Position numbers and translations under genes: made by a program. Shown here in pieces: positions 17,725 to 28,400 of a stretch of DNA of 64,000 nt. The stretch lies in contig NZ_CP020991.1 in NCBI RefSeq assembly GCF_002874775.1, positions 1,803,225-1,867,224 on the forward strand, read 5' to 3'. Source of the DNA: Monoglobus pectinilyticus. GTDB taxonomy: Bacteria > Bacillota > Clostridia > Monoglobales > Monoglobaceae. Numbering within the stretch: the stretch's first letter is position 1; every line of letters starts with the position of its first letter. Below the pieces are notes generated by a model. It was not told the origin of the DNA and did not search any database. It saw only the letters and a program-made list of their open reading frames with translations.

Positions 17725-18174
17725 TTATAACTTATCAGTTAAATTATCATTATTATGTATGTATTTACCTACATTATATTTACTTCTTATGGTATAAGAC
17801 CTTCCTGTGGAATCATGAATCACAAACATTATTTTACTATTAGGGTCAATAGTTTTGTTATTGATGTTATCTTTTAATAACCGTATAAATAATTTTTTAT
17901 CATAGAAAAATACTACGTTTTCTTCCGGCTCCAAGACATAAGGTGTTTTTACAGAAACTAATTTGTCAAACAGTTCTTTTCCAAATCCTTCAGTCAATAT
18001 TAATATAAAACTATCCTTTAGTTTTATCCCCCAATTATTTATGACAATTTTTTTGTTTCCAATATTAGAAATACTCGTTGCAACGTGTAATTTTATATAT
18101 GCTTTGTAAGCATGTATTGAATAGTGGAACCTTCCGGTTGTATTACTGAAACTGCATTTCATAGTAGTGAGCAT
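17725..18174 (-). CDS. Hypothetical protein overlapping the ABC exporter, possibly an N-terminally truncated remnant
   Basis: A 149-codon frame whose first codons overlap the last 32 bases of the ABC exporter gene. The C-terminal two thirds look like a real protein: SNIGNKKIVINNWGIKLKD, YVLEPEENVVFFYDKK, DPNSKIMFVIHDSTGRSY. This resembles small beta-sandwich proteins that usually carry an N-terminal membrane helix. Here that helix is missing, the N-terminal 30 codons come from overlapping sequence, and no ribosome binding site precedes any candidate start. It is either translationally coupled to the exporter or a decayed fragment fused by deletion. Function unknown. Confidence 0.45.
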   Translation of the reverse strand: MLTTMKCSFSNTTGRFHYSIHAYKAYIKLHVATSISNIGNKKIVINNWGIKLKDSFILILTEGFGKELFDKLVSVKTPYVLEPEENVVFFYDKKLFIRLLKDNINNKTIDPNSKIMFVIHDSTGRSYTIRSKYNVGKYIHNNDNLTDKL

Positions 18175-19873
18175 AAATTCCGTTTTGATCCATTAATTCC
18201 TTAAATGTGCCTCGTTCTGCAATCCGGTTTTCAGCAATAACATATATTTCATCAGCGTTCCGTATTGTAGACAGCCTGTGGGCAATTGTGATAGTTGTGC
18301 GGTCTTTGGCAAGTTCTTCGAGACTTTCTTGGATATATCGTTCGCTTTCATTGTCAAGGGCGCTGGTGGCTTCATCTAATATCAGAATGGGAGGATTTTT
18401 CAAAAATACTCTCGCTATTGATATACGCTGTTTCTGACCACCGGAAAGTCTGGTTCCGCGTTCACCGATAAATGTGTCATAGCCGTCCGGAAGTTCTTCT
18501 ATAAAATCATGTATATTAGCTTTTTTCGCAGCTTCTATTATTTCGTCTGCAGTTGCGTCAGGTTTTCCGTAGGAGATGTTTTCCCGGATGGTTCCGCAAA
18601 ACAGATAAACATCCTGCTGCACAATGCCTATTTGGCTTCTGAGACTTTTTAGAGTTAGACCGCGTACGTCGTGACCGTCAATAGTAATACGTCCGTCCGT
18701 TACGTCATAGAATCTCGGAAGCAGAGAGCAGATAGTGGTCTTTCCGCTGCCTGACGGCCCGACAAGAGCAATAGAACGTCCGGCAGGAATTTTGAATGAA
18801 AGATTGGACAATACAAGCGCGTCATCATCGCTGTAATGGAACGATACATTTTCAAAGGAAACATCACCATTCACATTTTCCAGGACTTTCGCGCCGGGGC
18901 TGTCCTTTATGTCAGGTTCGGTTTCAACAACAGACAAAAAGCGGCGGAATCCCGACAGACCTTTTTGTATCATCTCGGTGAGTTCAACCAATATCTGTAT
19001 AGGGCTGATAAATATTCCGATATATAACGCATACATTGCAAGGTCTCCTGCCTGCATTTGTCCGTGAGCAATTAGATAGCCGCCGAATACAAGTGTGACA
19101 AGATACATCATGCCCTGAAAAAATAGGTTCCAGCCCATAAAGTTTCCCATACAGCTATAGTTATTCCTTTTGGAAATCAAGAAAGCGTGATTGCTCTTTT
19201 GAAATTTATTGCGTTCAACTTCCTCGTTGGCAAAAGCCTGAACAACCCGGATTCCGGACAAGGTATCCTGGAGGCTGGCGTTGACGTCGCCTATTTTACG
19301 GCGGTTCTCCATAAATGTTGCCTGCATTCGCTTATTTTGGCTCATAGAGAAAAGAAACATCAGAAAAACCAACACAACCATAGGAATGGCAAGTTTCCAG
19401 TTTATAATAAACAAAAAGGTAAAAGAACCTACTATTTTTATTAATGATATAAACAGGTTTTCCGGGCCGTGGTGTGCAAACTCGGCAATATCAAAAAGGT
19501 CAGAGACGAGTTTGCTCATCATTTGACCGGAGTTGTTTTGATCATAATATGAAAATGAAAGTTTTTCATAATGGTCAAAAAGCTGTTGACGCATATCACG
19601 CTCCATATTTGCGCCCATCATATGGCCTTGGTAGCTGACATAGTATTTGCAAAGGCTTTGAATTATGTACATTGTGAGCAGAGCCAGCGCTATAGGAATT
19701 AGGGCGTTAACAATAGTGGCGGTGTCACGTGTGAACAATGTTCTAGTCAATGTGCGCAGGATTTGCGGAAAGGCCAGGTCAACGGCGCTGATAACAGTTG
19801 CGCAGATGAGGTCTAAGAAAAACACGGTTTTATATGGACCATAGTATTTTATAAATTTTTTAAGAGTGTGCAT
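18143..19873 (-). CDS. ABC exporter, fused membrane and ATPase domains (MsbA/MDR type)
   Basis: The 576-residue half-transporter works as a dimer in the cytoplasmic membrane. Residues 1-315 form the six-helix exporter domain (coupling segment FSYYDQNNSGQMMSKLVSD). Residues about 335-576 form the ATPase with Walker A GPSGSGKTT, Q-loop IVQQDVYLF, signature LSGGQKQR, Walker B ILILDEATS and H-loop IAHRLS. All catalytic residues are present. AGGAGAT precedes the ATG. It is a single gene rather than the usual heterodimer pair, so it is likely homodimeric. Substrate (lipid, peptide or drug) cannot be told from sequence. Confidence 0.93.
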   Translation of the reverse strand: MHTLKKFIKYYGPYKTVFFLDLICATVISAVDLAFPQILRTLTRTLFTRDTATIVNALIPIALALLTMYIIQSLCKYYVSYQGHMMGANMERDMRQQLFDHYEKLSFSYYDQNNSGQMMSKLVSDLFDIAEFAHHGPENLFISLIKIVGSFTFLFIINWKLAIPMVVLVFLMFLFSMSQNKRMQATFMENRRKIGDVNASLQDTLSGIRVVQAFANEEVERNKFQKSNHAFLISKRNNYSCMGNFMGWNLFFQGMMYLVTLVFGGYLIAHGQMQAGDLAMYALYIGIFISPIQILVELTEMIQKGLSGFRRFLSVVETEPDIKDSPGAKVLENVNGDVSFENVSFHYSDDDALVLSNLSFKIPAGRSIALVGPSGSGKTTICSLLPRFYDVTDGRITIDGHDVRGLTLKSLRSQIGIVQQDVYLFCGTIRENISYGKPDATADEIIEAAKKANIHDFIEELPDGYDTFIGERGTRLSGGQKQRISIARVFLKNPPILILDEATSALDNESERYIQESLEELAKDRTTITIAHRLSTIRNADEIYVIAENRIAERGTFKELMDQNGIYAHYYEMQFQ

Positions 19874-20839
19874 GGTGGGTATCTCCTTTCTGTTTTTGTT
19901 TTTATTGATTCAGTCTTGATTATACCGAGTGTTAATCGGTTTAATCCTGGATAGATAGTTAACTGAGAGTTACTCAACATTATATACGGATTGGCAGATA
20001 AAGTCAAATTATAAAATAGAATAATTAAAGTAAAAATTTTATTTTGTTTCTATGATGTAGAAAAGATACATATTCTCTAGATTAAAAGATAGTTATATAA
20101 AGAGTCGTTATAGGGGTTAATAGTTTTAATCTATTTAATTACTACTTATATATTAAATAAATAGCAATAAAAATAAACGAGACAATAATGTTTTTAATAA
20201 GATATAAAAATCATAAAAAAAGTTATACCCAAATTTAGTGTTCAAAATTAATTCTTCTTATATTATGGGCATTATTTTATTAGCCTAATCTCTTAGAAAC
20301 TTTAATAATTTGTTGATAATGACCCATATATCCTGTACATATATTTTATAAGCAAATAATACATAAGCAGACAAAGTTAAAGGATGTAAGATAAAAGGCA
20401 GGATTATATACGGTCGTGCAAAAGTATTAGATAAAAAGTTAACTCAAGCTATTTTAGATTTTTATTTATATAATTAACAAGAGAAATACTATTAAATAAA
20501 TTATGTCATTCTAAACTATAAGGTATCATCTCATTTTATTGCGGAGGTATGGCATAATCACCTGGATTCTATATTGCTTTCTATTCAGCCTTAGCGATAT
20601 TATATAAGAAATAACAAGAAGCGGTGATATTTACGGCGAATTTAAAGAGTAAATTGTGGTATAAGATTATAACTAAATAGCTTATATGTTCTTATATAAA
20701 CGCATATATAAAAGAAATTACCATAAAAATAAATTTATGCTGTTTTTTATTATTCCTTAGATATATGTAGTTATTATATAATAATCACTTTCTAAACAGC
20801 GTATTGATTAGATTTACAATTAATCTTTCTGCATTAAAA
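19874..20839. other. AT-rich gap without recognised genes
   Basis: Nearly 1 kb of very AT-rich DNA between the exporter start and the terminator of the next leftward gene. I find no ORF with coding character, no tRNA and no known RNA motif. Short GC-richer patches near 20400-20640 (for example GCGGAGGTATGG) are crossed by stops in all frames and may be decayed coding sequence. Confidence 0.5.
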
Positions 20840-20870
20840 TAAAAAATAGCCGGAGAATTTCTCCGGCTAT
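20840..20870 (-). terminator. Terminator of the phosphodiester glycosidase gene
   Basis: ATAGCCGGAGAA pairs with TTCTCCGGCTAT. On the minus strand it is followed by TTTTTTATTTT, starting about 8 bases after the stop codon. Confidence 0.9.
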
Positions 20871-20877
20871 ATAATAT

Positions 20878-22065
20878 TTATTCCCAATATAAAACAGCAT
20901 ACTGCTTTCTTCCGTCCGAACTGAACTTAGTTCCATTGCTTAGCCCAAGCGCCGCGCTTCCGCCGCCGTCCAGTGCCAAACCTCCCACACATCCTAAATC
21001 AGATAATACCTGACCGGCACGAGCCAGCGTGGTAGATGAGCTTACGCACAGCACTATCTTGCCCATTTCCGGGTTGTAGCCAATATAAGTTCTATTGGTG
21101 TATCTGTCAATATCAAATGCTCCGACAAAACCCTCTTCTGAGGACATGACTTTCGGCAGAACGCCGCATCCGCTGACCGCAAACATAACATTGTTCTCAG
21201 TCGTTATGTCATAGACCTGCTTTACTTCAACAGAACCGTCATAGTGTACAATAAGCGTGGTTACCGGATAGCCGTGCGTCGCATAATTAGAGATAATCTG
21301 TCCGTCGCTTACAATAATGCCAACCGAATATGTGTTTCCTGTTGCTTCCCAGCCGAAGAATGAAGAATTGCTGTAGTTAGCTTTCCCTGAGCTTTCGGCG
21401 GATTTGTTAACAATAGCCTCAGCTTTGATATTCAGCGGGTCAATGTACACAACATGAACTCCGCCGACATAACTGTATTGATAGTTTTCGGGAGCATGAC
21501 TGATTATATTCACGCTTCCGTTATATGACATATCAGTTGTATACCACAGTGAATCCATTAAGGATTTGAGGGGAACATACAGCGTGCCGTCATAGTTTAT
21601 CAGCGGCGCGTCCCAGTACTCTGTGTATGCATTGTTAATTATAGCCAAATTGCTTCCAAGCGCTATTCTGATAGAATACTCGCCTTTAATAATATAGGCG
21701 GTGTATAACGCCGGGTCATAATAGACTTTACACTCCATAAAATTCTGCATTGATGTCAAGGCCAGCATCAGCGTGTCGTTGGCATAAAGCATCGGCGAGT
21801 CTAAATATTTCTCATGGCCGTTTATATAAAGCTGGTTGCCGTTTAAAGTAATATCAGCTGTCGTTCCGCTCGGAGTGTCAGAGGATATGGTTCCGAGCTC
21901 TGCGTTTGAAAATGCGGAAACGTCAATCTGAAAATCATAATCATATTCCGACTCTATCGCAAAAGCCGGAACACACCCCATAATCATAACGCCGGCTGTT
22001 AGAACCGCCGCCAGTTTGGGCTTGAATATATCTTTTGCCATTTCTCTTATTCTGTCAAAAATCAT
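20878..22065 (-). CDS. Secreted phosphodiester glycosidase (NAGPA family) with copper-amine-oxidase-like N-domain
   Basis: The 395-residue product starts at ATG 22065 behind a GGAAGGA site; the longer reading would begin with TTG inside that site. An internal hydrophobic segment (LAAVLTAGVMIMGCVPAFA) is a signal peptide after a basic N-terminus. Residues about 75-190 resemble the copper amine oxidase N-terminal-like wall domain (LNGNQLYINGHEKYLDSPML, DGTLYVPLKSLMDSL). Residues about 200-395 form the NAGPA/DUF2233 phosphodiester glycosidase domain, with the hallmark GGLALDGGGSAAL near the end. Members remove sugars linked through phosphodiesters, plausibly from wall polymers. The gene is monocistronic with its own terminator. 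Substrate not determined. Confidence 0.85.
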   Translation of the reverse strand: MIFDRIREMAKDIFKPKLAAVLTAGVMIMGCVPAFAIESEYDYDFQIDVSAFSNAELGTISSDTPSGTTADITLNGNQLYINGHEKYLDSPMLYANDTLMLALTSMQNFMECKVYYDPALYTAYIIKGEYSIRIALGSNLAIINNAYTEYWDAPLINYDGTLYVPLKSLMDSLWYTTDMSYNGSVNIISHAPENYQYSYVGGVHVVYIDPLNIKAEAIVNKSAESSGKANYSNSSFFGWEATGNTYSVGIIVSDGQIISNYATHGYPVTTLIVHYDGSVEVKQVYDITTENNVMFAVSGCGVLPKVMSSEEGFVGAFDIDRYTNRTYIGYNPEMGKIVLCVSSSTTLARAGQVLSDLGCVGGLALDGGGSAALGLSNGTKFSSDGRKQYAVLYWE

Positions 22066-22187
22066 TATAATTCCTTCCAAAGTTAGTTTTGATTGTTACA
22101 GAAATGTTACATATCTGTTACAAAAAGGAATTATAGCATGGATTAGGATAAAAATCAAGCAAAAATATTATTTTTGTAGAATTTGTA

Positions 22188-22766
22188 TTAATGAATATGG
22201 GATAAAGATAAAAGTGTGTTTAAGTTACCGATAAGTTCGTCCGCAGTGAGGGGCATACCGCCCTGGAGCCACTTGGTAACAACGTTTAGACAGGCGCCGG
22301 AATAAAAGCTTGCCAAAAATTCCGGTTTAACAGGAATCTCTTCGCCGTTTTCAACGGCTCTATTCACAATTTTTAATATTTTTTCTTCAAACAAATCCTG
22401 AATCCTGTCGGGAATAGAATAGTCGTTGTTCTTTTTTAGTATGGAAGCATATATATCCTTATTGCTTGCAACGTAATTTATAATATCACCCACAACTTTT
22501 TCGGGATTTACTGCTCCGTCGGTTCCGTGAGCAGAAAATTCCAGTTTGTCAAGCGGGATATGTTCGTCTATGCTGTAGGTCAAAAGTTCGTATTTGTCGC
22601 TGAAATGTGAATAAAAGGTTGCGCGGTGAACCATTGCCGCGTCACAAATATCACAGACCGACACTTTGTCAAATGGTTTTTTCTTAATCAATTCAAAAAG
22701 TGCGTTAGACAGCAGCTTTTTGGTCCTCCTAATTCTGAGGTCCTCCTTTTTTTGATTCTCCTGCAT
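22188..22766 (-). CDS. TetR/AcrR-family transcriptional regulator
   Basis: The 192-residue regulator has an N-terminal HTH (RRTKKLLSNALFELIKKKPFDKVSVCDICDAAMVHRATFYSHF, shown here only as its span, residues about 13-56) typical of TetR proteins. A helical ligand-binding domain with a C-terminal TetR_C-like segment (ASFYSGACLNVVTKWLQGGM) follows. GAGGTG lies six bases before the ATG at 22766; the upstream GTG lies inside that site. It is divergent from the MMPL exporter operon, 285 bases away, so it most likely represses that operon and itself until an exporter substrate binds (inference from arrangement). Confidence 0.9.
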   Translation of the reverse strand: MQENQKKEDLRIRRTKKLLSNALFELIKKKPFDKVSVCDICDAAMVHRATFYSHFSDKYELLTYSIDEHIPLDKLEFSAHGTDGAVNPEKVVGDIINYVASNKDIYASILKKNNDYSIPDRIQDLFEEKILKIVNRAVENGEEIPVKPEFLASFYSGACLNVVTKWLQGGMPLTADELIGNLNTLLSLSHIH

Positions 22767-22929
22767 TATTCTCACCTCAACAAAATATATTCATAAATGT
22801 ACTATTAAAGCATACATTATAGAATAAAAACAGACACATGTCAAGTAAATAAATAACATATAATTATAGACACGATTGTATATTTTATACAAAAATTAAG
22901 TTATACAACAAAAATGGAATGTTTGTCTA

Positions 22930-22958
22930 TTGAATAAAGTCCAAAATGGTATTATACT
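22930..22958 (+). promoter_or_regulatory. Promoter of the MMPL-GLUG operon
   Basis: TTGAAT (22930-22935) and TATACT (22953-22958) with a 17-base spacer. The TTATTCAATAGAC-like sequence around the -35 box is a candidate TetR operator, but no clear perfect palindrome stands out. Confidence 0.6.
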
Positions 22959-23051
22959 TACTCTGTGAAATAGACGAAGAAGCGCCGGTATAGCAGTATG
23001 CAGGCGGCAGAATATAATATTGTTAAGAGTAGATTTGAATGGAGTGATACC

Positions 23052-25469
23052 GTGAAAAATTCAGATGAGAATATAATGGAAAAAGTAGCGCTGTTTATAG
23101 TAGACAAAAGAAAAGCATTTTATCTGTTGTTTGCTATTGCTTTTGTGTTCTGCGCAATTTGTATTCCTAAAGTTCAGGTTGAAAATGATATTTCAGCGTA
23201 TTTGCCTGAGTCGACTGAAACAAAGCAGGGGCTTGATTTGATGGACAGGGAATTTGTTACTCACGACACTTTTTCACTGATGATTTCAAATATTCCATAT
23301 AACCAGGCAGAAAAAATGACAGACAAGATTGAAGAGGTGGGCGGCGTAAAGGAAGTTGAGTTCGACGACAGCGAGGACCATTATAAAAACTCTTCAGCTA
23401 TATATACGGTAACTCTGGACAGCGGTCTTGACAATGAGCGTGAGATAGAAATAGAGAATGAGGTAAAAAATAAGTTTGCTGAGTATGACTGTTATACATA
23501 TTCTGCGTCGATTGACAACTCGTCTGACAGTTTGGCGGCGGACATGAGACAAATAATAATGTATGTGGCTATTATTATAGTCTTGATGCTGCTGTTTACT
23601 TCTAAATCGTTTATGGACGTTGCAGTATTTTTGATAGTGTTTATAGTTGCTGCTGTTTTAAATATGGGAACAAACTATCTGCTCGGTACCATATCATTTA
23701 TATCTAACTCGGTGGCAATCGTTCTTCAGCTTGCCCTGGCAATAGATTACGCTATTATTTTGTCACACAGGTTTGCGGAAGAAAAGCAGACTAAAAATTC
23801 ACATGACGCCATAGTGGCGGCGCTGTCTAAAGCGATTATAGAAATCAGTTCCAGCAGTCTTACTACTGTGGCAGGACTGGCGGCGCTTATGACTATGCAG
23901 CTTGGTATAGGCAAAGATTTGGGTCTTGTGCTCTGTAAGGGAATTATATGTTCTCTTATAACCGTGTTCCTGCTTATGCCCGGACTTTTGTATATGTTTT
24001 CAAACGCTATAGACAAAACCGTTCATAAAAATTATGTGCCTGATATATCTTTTTGGGGAAAGATTGTTATGAAAACAAGGTCTTTCGTTCCAATAATTTT
24101 TGCGTTGGTAATAGTGTCTTCAATATTTCTGTCGTCTATGTGTCAATACGCTTTCGATCAGGATTCTGTGTCCAGTCCGAGGCTGAGCGACAGCAAAAAG
24201 GCAGAGAATAAAATAAAAGAAAATTTTGACGTCGGCGGACAGCTTGCAGTGATAGTGCCGAAAGGGAGCTATGATAAGGAAAAGAAAATACTTCAGGATG
24301 TTGAAGAATACGACGGCATTTCTACTGCACTGGGACTGGCAAACGTAGAGGTAGACGATGATTATTGCCTGACAGACAAGGTTACTCCGAGACAGTTTGC
24401 CGACCTGATGAGTTTGGATATTGCAACTTCCAGAGTTCTGTTTCAGGCTTATGGCGCTTCAGTGTCGCAGTATACCCCTATATTCCAGGACGTGGACAGT
24501 TATACCGTGTCTATTATGGATATACTGATGTTTGTTCACGAACAGATGGACTATGGCGTTATAGATTTGGGTGAGGAAAAGAATTCAGACATAAACGAGG
24601 TTTATGACAAGGTGTCAGACGCCAGAGATCAGCTTGAGGGAGAAGAGTATTCAAGGCTTGTGTTTACATATAAGGGAAAGAACGAGAGCGAGGAAGTTAT
24701 AGCTCTGCACGATAAAGTGCGCGAGGAAGCAAAGAGGTATTATGACGATCCTATTCTTGTCAGCAACGCTATTTCAGCTCTTGATTTAAAATCGTCATTC
24801 AGCGGCGATAATCAGAAAATCAACCTTTTTACAATTATTTCAGTGCTGCTGATTCTGCTGGCGACCTTCAAGTCTTCATCAGTTCCAGTTCTGCTGGTGC
24901 TTACAATACAGGGCAGTATATGGATAAACTTCTCTTTCCCATACCTTATGAATGAGAAGCTGTATTTCCTGGGGTACCTGGTGGTAAGCTCAATTCAGAT
25001 GGGAGCGACTATAGATTATGCTATAGTGTTCACCAACAGGTATCTTGAACTAAAGCCGGAGATTGGTAAAAAAGCCGCCGCAATAGAAGCTATAAACGGC
25101 GCGTTCCCAACGATTTTGACATCGGGATTGATAATGATGATTGCCGGCTTCCTGATAGGGTTTATTTCAACCAACCCGGTTATTTCGGCTTTGGGAAAAT
25201 GTTTGGGGCGCGGAACACTTATCTCTATAATCTTGGTAATGACGCTGCTTCCGCAAATCATGGTGCTATTTGATAAGCTGGTCGAAAAGGGCGCGTTTAC
25301 ATTAAAGAAGAAGGAGAAAAAGGAACGCACCGGTATAGTTTATGTTGACGGAAGAGTAAAAGGCTATATAAACGGATACGTAAACGGAACGATTCACGGA
25401 ATGGTAAAGGGCGATGTTAAAGCGATAGTTGAGAATATGAGCGGTCCGGAAGACGAGCAGAAGCAATAA
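23052..25469 (+). CDS. MMPL/RND-superfamily membrane exporter
   Basis: An 805-residue polytopic membrane protein in two homologous halves, each with one helix, a large outer loop and a block of five helices; ALAIDYAIILSHR and MGATIDYAIVFTNR are the matching helix-4 motifs with the paired Asp used for proton coupling. I place the start at GTG 23052, which has GGAG seven bases upstream; the ATG at 22998 has no such site. MMPL proteins export lipids or hydrophobic molecules. The C-terminal tail is odd: after a Lys/Glu-rich cytoplasmic stretch it has a short VDGRVKGYINGYVNGTIHG-type pattern with hydrophobic and Gly residues alternating every four positions. The next gene follows after 25 bases, so the two are cotranscribed. 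Confidence 0.9.
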   Translation: MKNSDENIMEKVALFIVDKRKAFYLLFAIAFVFCAICIPKVQVENDISAYLPESTETKQGLDLMDREFVTHDTFSLMISNIPYNQAEKMTDKIEEVGGVKEVEFDDSEDHYKNSSAIYTVTLDSGLDNEREIEIENEVKNKFAEYDCYTYSASIDNSSDSLAADMRQIIMYVAIIIVLMLLFTSKSFMDVAVFLIVFIVAAVLNMGTNYLLGTISFISNSVAIVLQLALAIDYAIILSHRFAEEKQTKNSHDAIVAALSKAIIEISSSSLTTVAGLAALMTMQLGIGKDLGLVLCKGIICSLITVFLLMPGLLYMFSNAIDKTVHKNYVPDISFWGKIVMKTRSFVPIIFALVIVSSIFLSSMCQYAFDQDSVSSPRLSDSKKAENKIKENFDVGGQLAVIVPKGSYDKEKKILQDVEEYDGISTALGLANVEVDDDYCLTDKVTPRQFADLMSLDIATSRVLFQAYGASVSQYTPIFQDVDSYTVSIMDILMFVHEQMDYGVIDLGEEKNSDINEVYDKVSDARDQLEGEEYSRLVFTYKGKNESEEVIALHDKVREEAKRYYDDPILVSNAISALDLKSSFSGDNQKINLFTIISVLLILLATFKSSSVPVLLVLTIQGSIWINFSFPYLMNEKLYFLGYLVVSSIQMGATIDYAIVFTNRYLELKPEIGKKAAAIEAINGAFPTILTSGLIMMIAGFLIGFISTNPVISALGKCLGRGTLISIILVMTLLPQIMVLFDKLVEKGAFTLKKKEKKERTGIVYVDGRVKGYINGYVNGTIHGMVKGDVKAIVENMSGPEDEQKQ

Positions 25470-25494
25470 AATAGTCAAAAAGAGGTGATTTGTA

Positions 25495-28400
25495 ATGAAT
25501 AGAATATCAGAAAATCTTCGCAGGGGTCTTGCGTTTATGGCGGCGCTAGTCATCCTTGTTTCCTGTCCGGCAGAATATATTTGTTTGGCAGAGGGAGAAG
25601 GAACCGCCCCGGTAATAACCATATCAACGCCGGGAGATTTTGCGGCGCTTGCTAAAAATTGTGTGTATGACAGCTATTCCCGCGGAATGCAGGTTACTTT
25701 GCTGAACGATATAGATATGTCAGGAACCGAGTTTGAGCCTATGAAAATATTCTGCGGCACTTTCGAGGGAGGCGGTCACCGTATAACTAATATTGACTTA
25801 AACTTTGACGGGTCTGCAAAAGGACTGTGTTTCGAACTCGGCGAGGGAGGAGAAATACGCAACCTCAATATTTCGGGTAAGGTAAAAGCGAAAAAGGTTA
25901 CTGACGGAGCCGCGTCTATCAGCGACGTTATAGGAAGCGTGGTAAAGAATGCCGGAATAAGCACAGACATAATAAATGAGAATTCTATCTCAGTTTTGGG
26001 AGGAATAGTCGGCAAAAACCAGGGCAGAGTGATAAATTGTTCCTTTGACGGCGAGATTGAGGGAGACGCTATAGTTGGAGGAATAGTCGGGCAGAATGAG
26101 GAGAACGGATACATTGAAGCGTGTTATAATGTCAGTTCTGTTTTGGGAAACAAAGACACCGGCGGAGTTGTCGGAAAGAATTACGGCTGGGTCAAGTCAT
26201 CCAAGAATTCGGGCAAAGTAAATTCATCTCCGGTGGAGGAGAGCCATAACATTGGCGGAATTTGCGGGATAAACGACGGCGTGCTTGAAAATTGTTTGAA
26301 TGACGCTGAAATCGGCTATAAAAATGTTGGGATAAATATCGGCGGAATTGTTGGAAACCAGTCGGGCTGCGTTATAGAGTGTCAGAATATAGGTGATATA
26401 TTCGGGTCTAAAAGCGTGGGCGGAATTTTCGGCAGATTTGAGCCTTACACTGATATAAGCATAGAAGATTTGGACAGAGTAAAGGACGATGTGAACGAGA
26501 TTCGTGAAAACGTGAAGAGTGATATTGACAACAGCTGGAATAATACCATTAACGATATAGACAGTCTGCGAGACAGGTTAAACAATGATATAAACGGAGT
26601 TTTGGACAGATTCGGATTTTTTGGCGGCGGCGGACTTCTTTCAAATCTTTTGGGGCTGAGCGGAACAAAGTCGTCATTGTCAGGAGCTTTGGACAGTTTG
26701 ACTAGCAGTCAAACCGGGCTTCTGGACGCGATACGTGACAGAATTAGCTCGTCTGACAGCGGAAGCCTGACAGGATTGCTGGACAGTCTCTCGGATTCGG
26801 CAAGAGAGATAAGTGATGACTTGGGAGGGCTTTCTGAGTCGGGAAGTTTACTTTTGGATCAGCTTAACGATGAGACTAAAGGGTCGCTGGGTGAAGCGCT
26901 GGATTCTATTAATAATACCATCGATACCGCCAATCGGGCAGGTGAGAGTTTAAATGATGTTCTGCAGGACGTTGATAATCTAATAACCGACGCAAATGAC
27001 GCTTACAACGACGGAGACTGGCAGACTTTGAGCGACAGGCTTGACTCTTTAGACGGCAGGCTGGATTATATTCAGGATACTATGCTCGACCCTATTTCAA
27101 GCAGTATAACTTCATCGCTGAACGCTGTTACAAGAACCTTAAACTCTATAAGAAATGACTCCAATGATATTGCGGACGCCATAAGCGGACCATTAAAGCA
27201 GGCGGAGACAATATTAAAGAATGCGAAGGCACAGATTGATGCTGCAAATGAGCAGATTACCAAAATCAGAACAGATATTAAACAGGCTATTGAAAAGGTT
27301 AATGATATATTAAGCGGACTTTTTCCGACTGCTAAACCGAAAACGGTAGGAAGCGTTATATCGGATACTATATTCATGACAGCGTATGCGGATGAAAAAC
27401 TGGATTTAAATGAGGATGAAATCAAGGATACATTAAAAAATCTGACGAGCGTAGATATCGACATATCAAGAAATGTGGCAGGAATGAACACCGACGACGC
27501 CCTTGTAATGTACTGCGTCAATAGCGGCGAAGTGACAGGTGAAAAAGACTTGGGCGGAATAGGCGGAACGATTGGTATAGAGTCGGCGGTTAAGTACGGA
27601 AATAATGTAACTCTTCCCAGCGGAAAAATAATTACTCCGACTTCTATAGTTAAAGCAGTGGTTAACGGATGTATAAGCGAGGGAGAAGTTTTTTCGAGAA
27701 ACGGCTACGGAGGCGGAGTGGTTGGCGACGCGTCTTTTGGAATAATAAAAAATTCTGTGACTGAAACCAATATAACTTCTGATGAGGGGGGATATGTTGG
27801 AGGTATTGCGGGATATTCAAAAGGCAAGATATATAATTGTGCAGCCATTTCAGATTTAAAAGGCAGCGACCATGTCGGCGGCATAGCCGGAGAGGGGGAT
27901 ACCATAGCAACCTGTTACGCTCTGCCTAGAATAGACGGTGTTGTTGAAAAGAGCGGCGCAATAACAGGAACTGCAGGCGGCGTGGTACAGAACAACTATT
28001 TTATAAAAGAGGGACTGAGCGGTATTGACGGCACCGATTATGAAGGAAAAGCCGTGGCTCTGGATTATACTGAAATGACCGGAGCGGATAATATCCCTGA
28101 AAAGATGACAGGATTCAGCAACGATACATGGTATATGGGGAGCGGAGATATATTTCTTCCCCAAAATAGGGTGTTAAGTGATAATTCAGCTTCAAATATA
28201 GGCGCTTTGATTAAATCGAAATCAGCTGAATATGCGGCTTTTCATTTTAAAGTGAAATTTGATATTGATGAGGAGACAGTCAAAGAGTTTACGGTAGACT
28301 ACAATACTGTTTTAAACTCTGAAGAAATACCCGATATTGAGCCTCGCGACGGGTATTGCCCGCAGTGGGATAAGGATACCTCAGACCCCATAAGAAGAAA

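Noticed and set aside
17616-17843. 75-codon forward ORF
   Set aside because: AT-driven open frame overlapping a better frame on the other strand, without family features or ribosome site.
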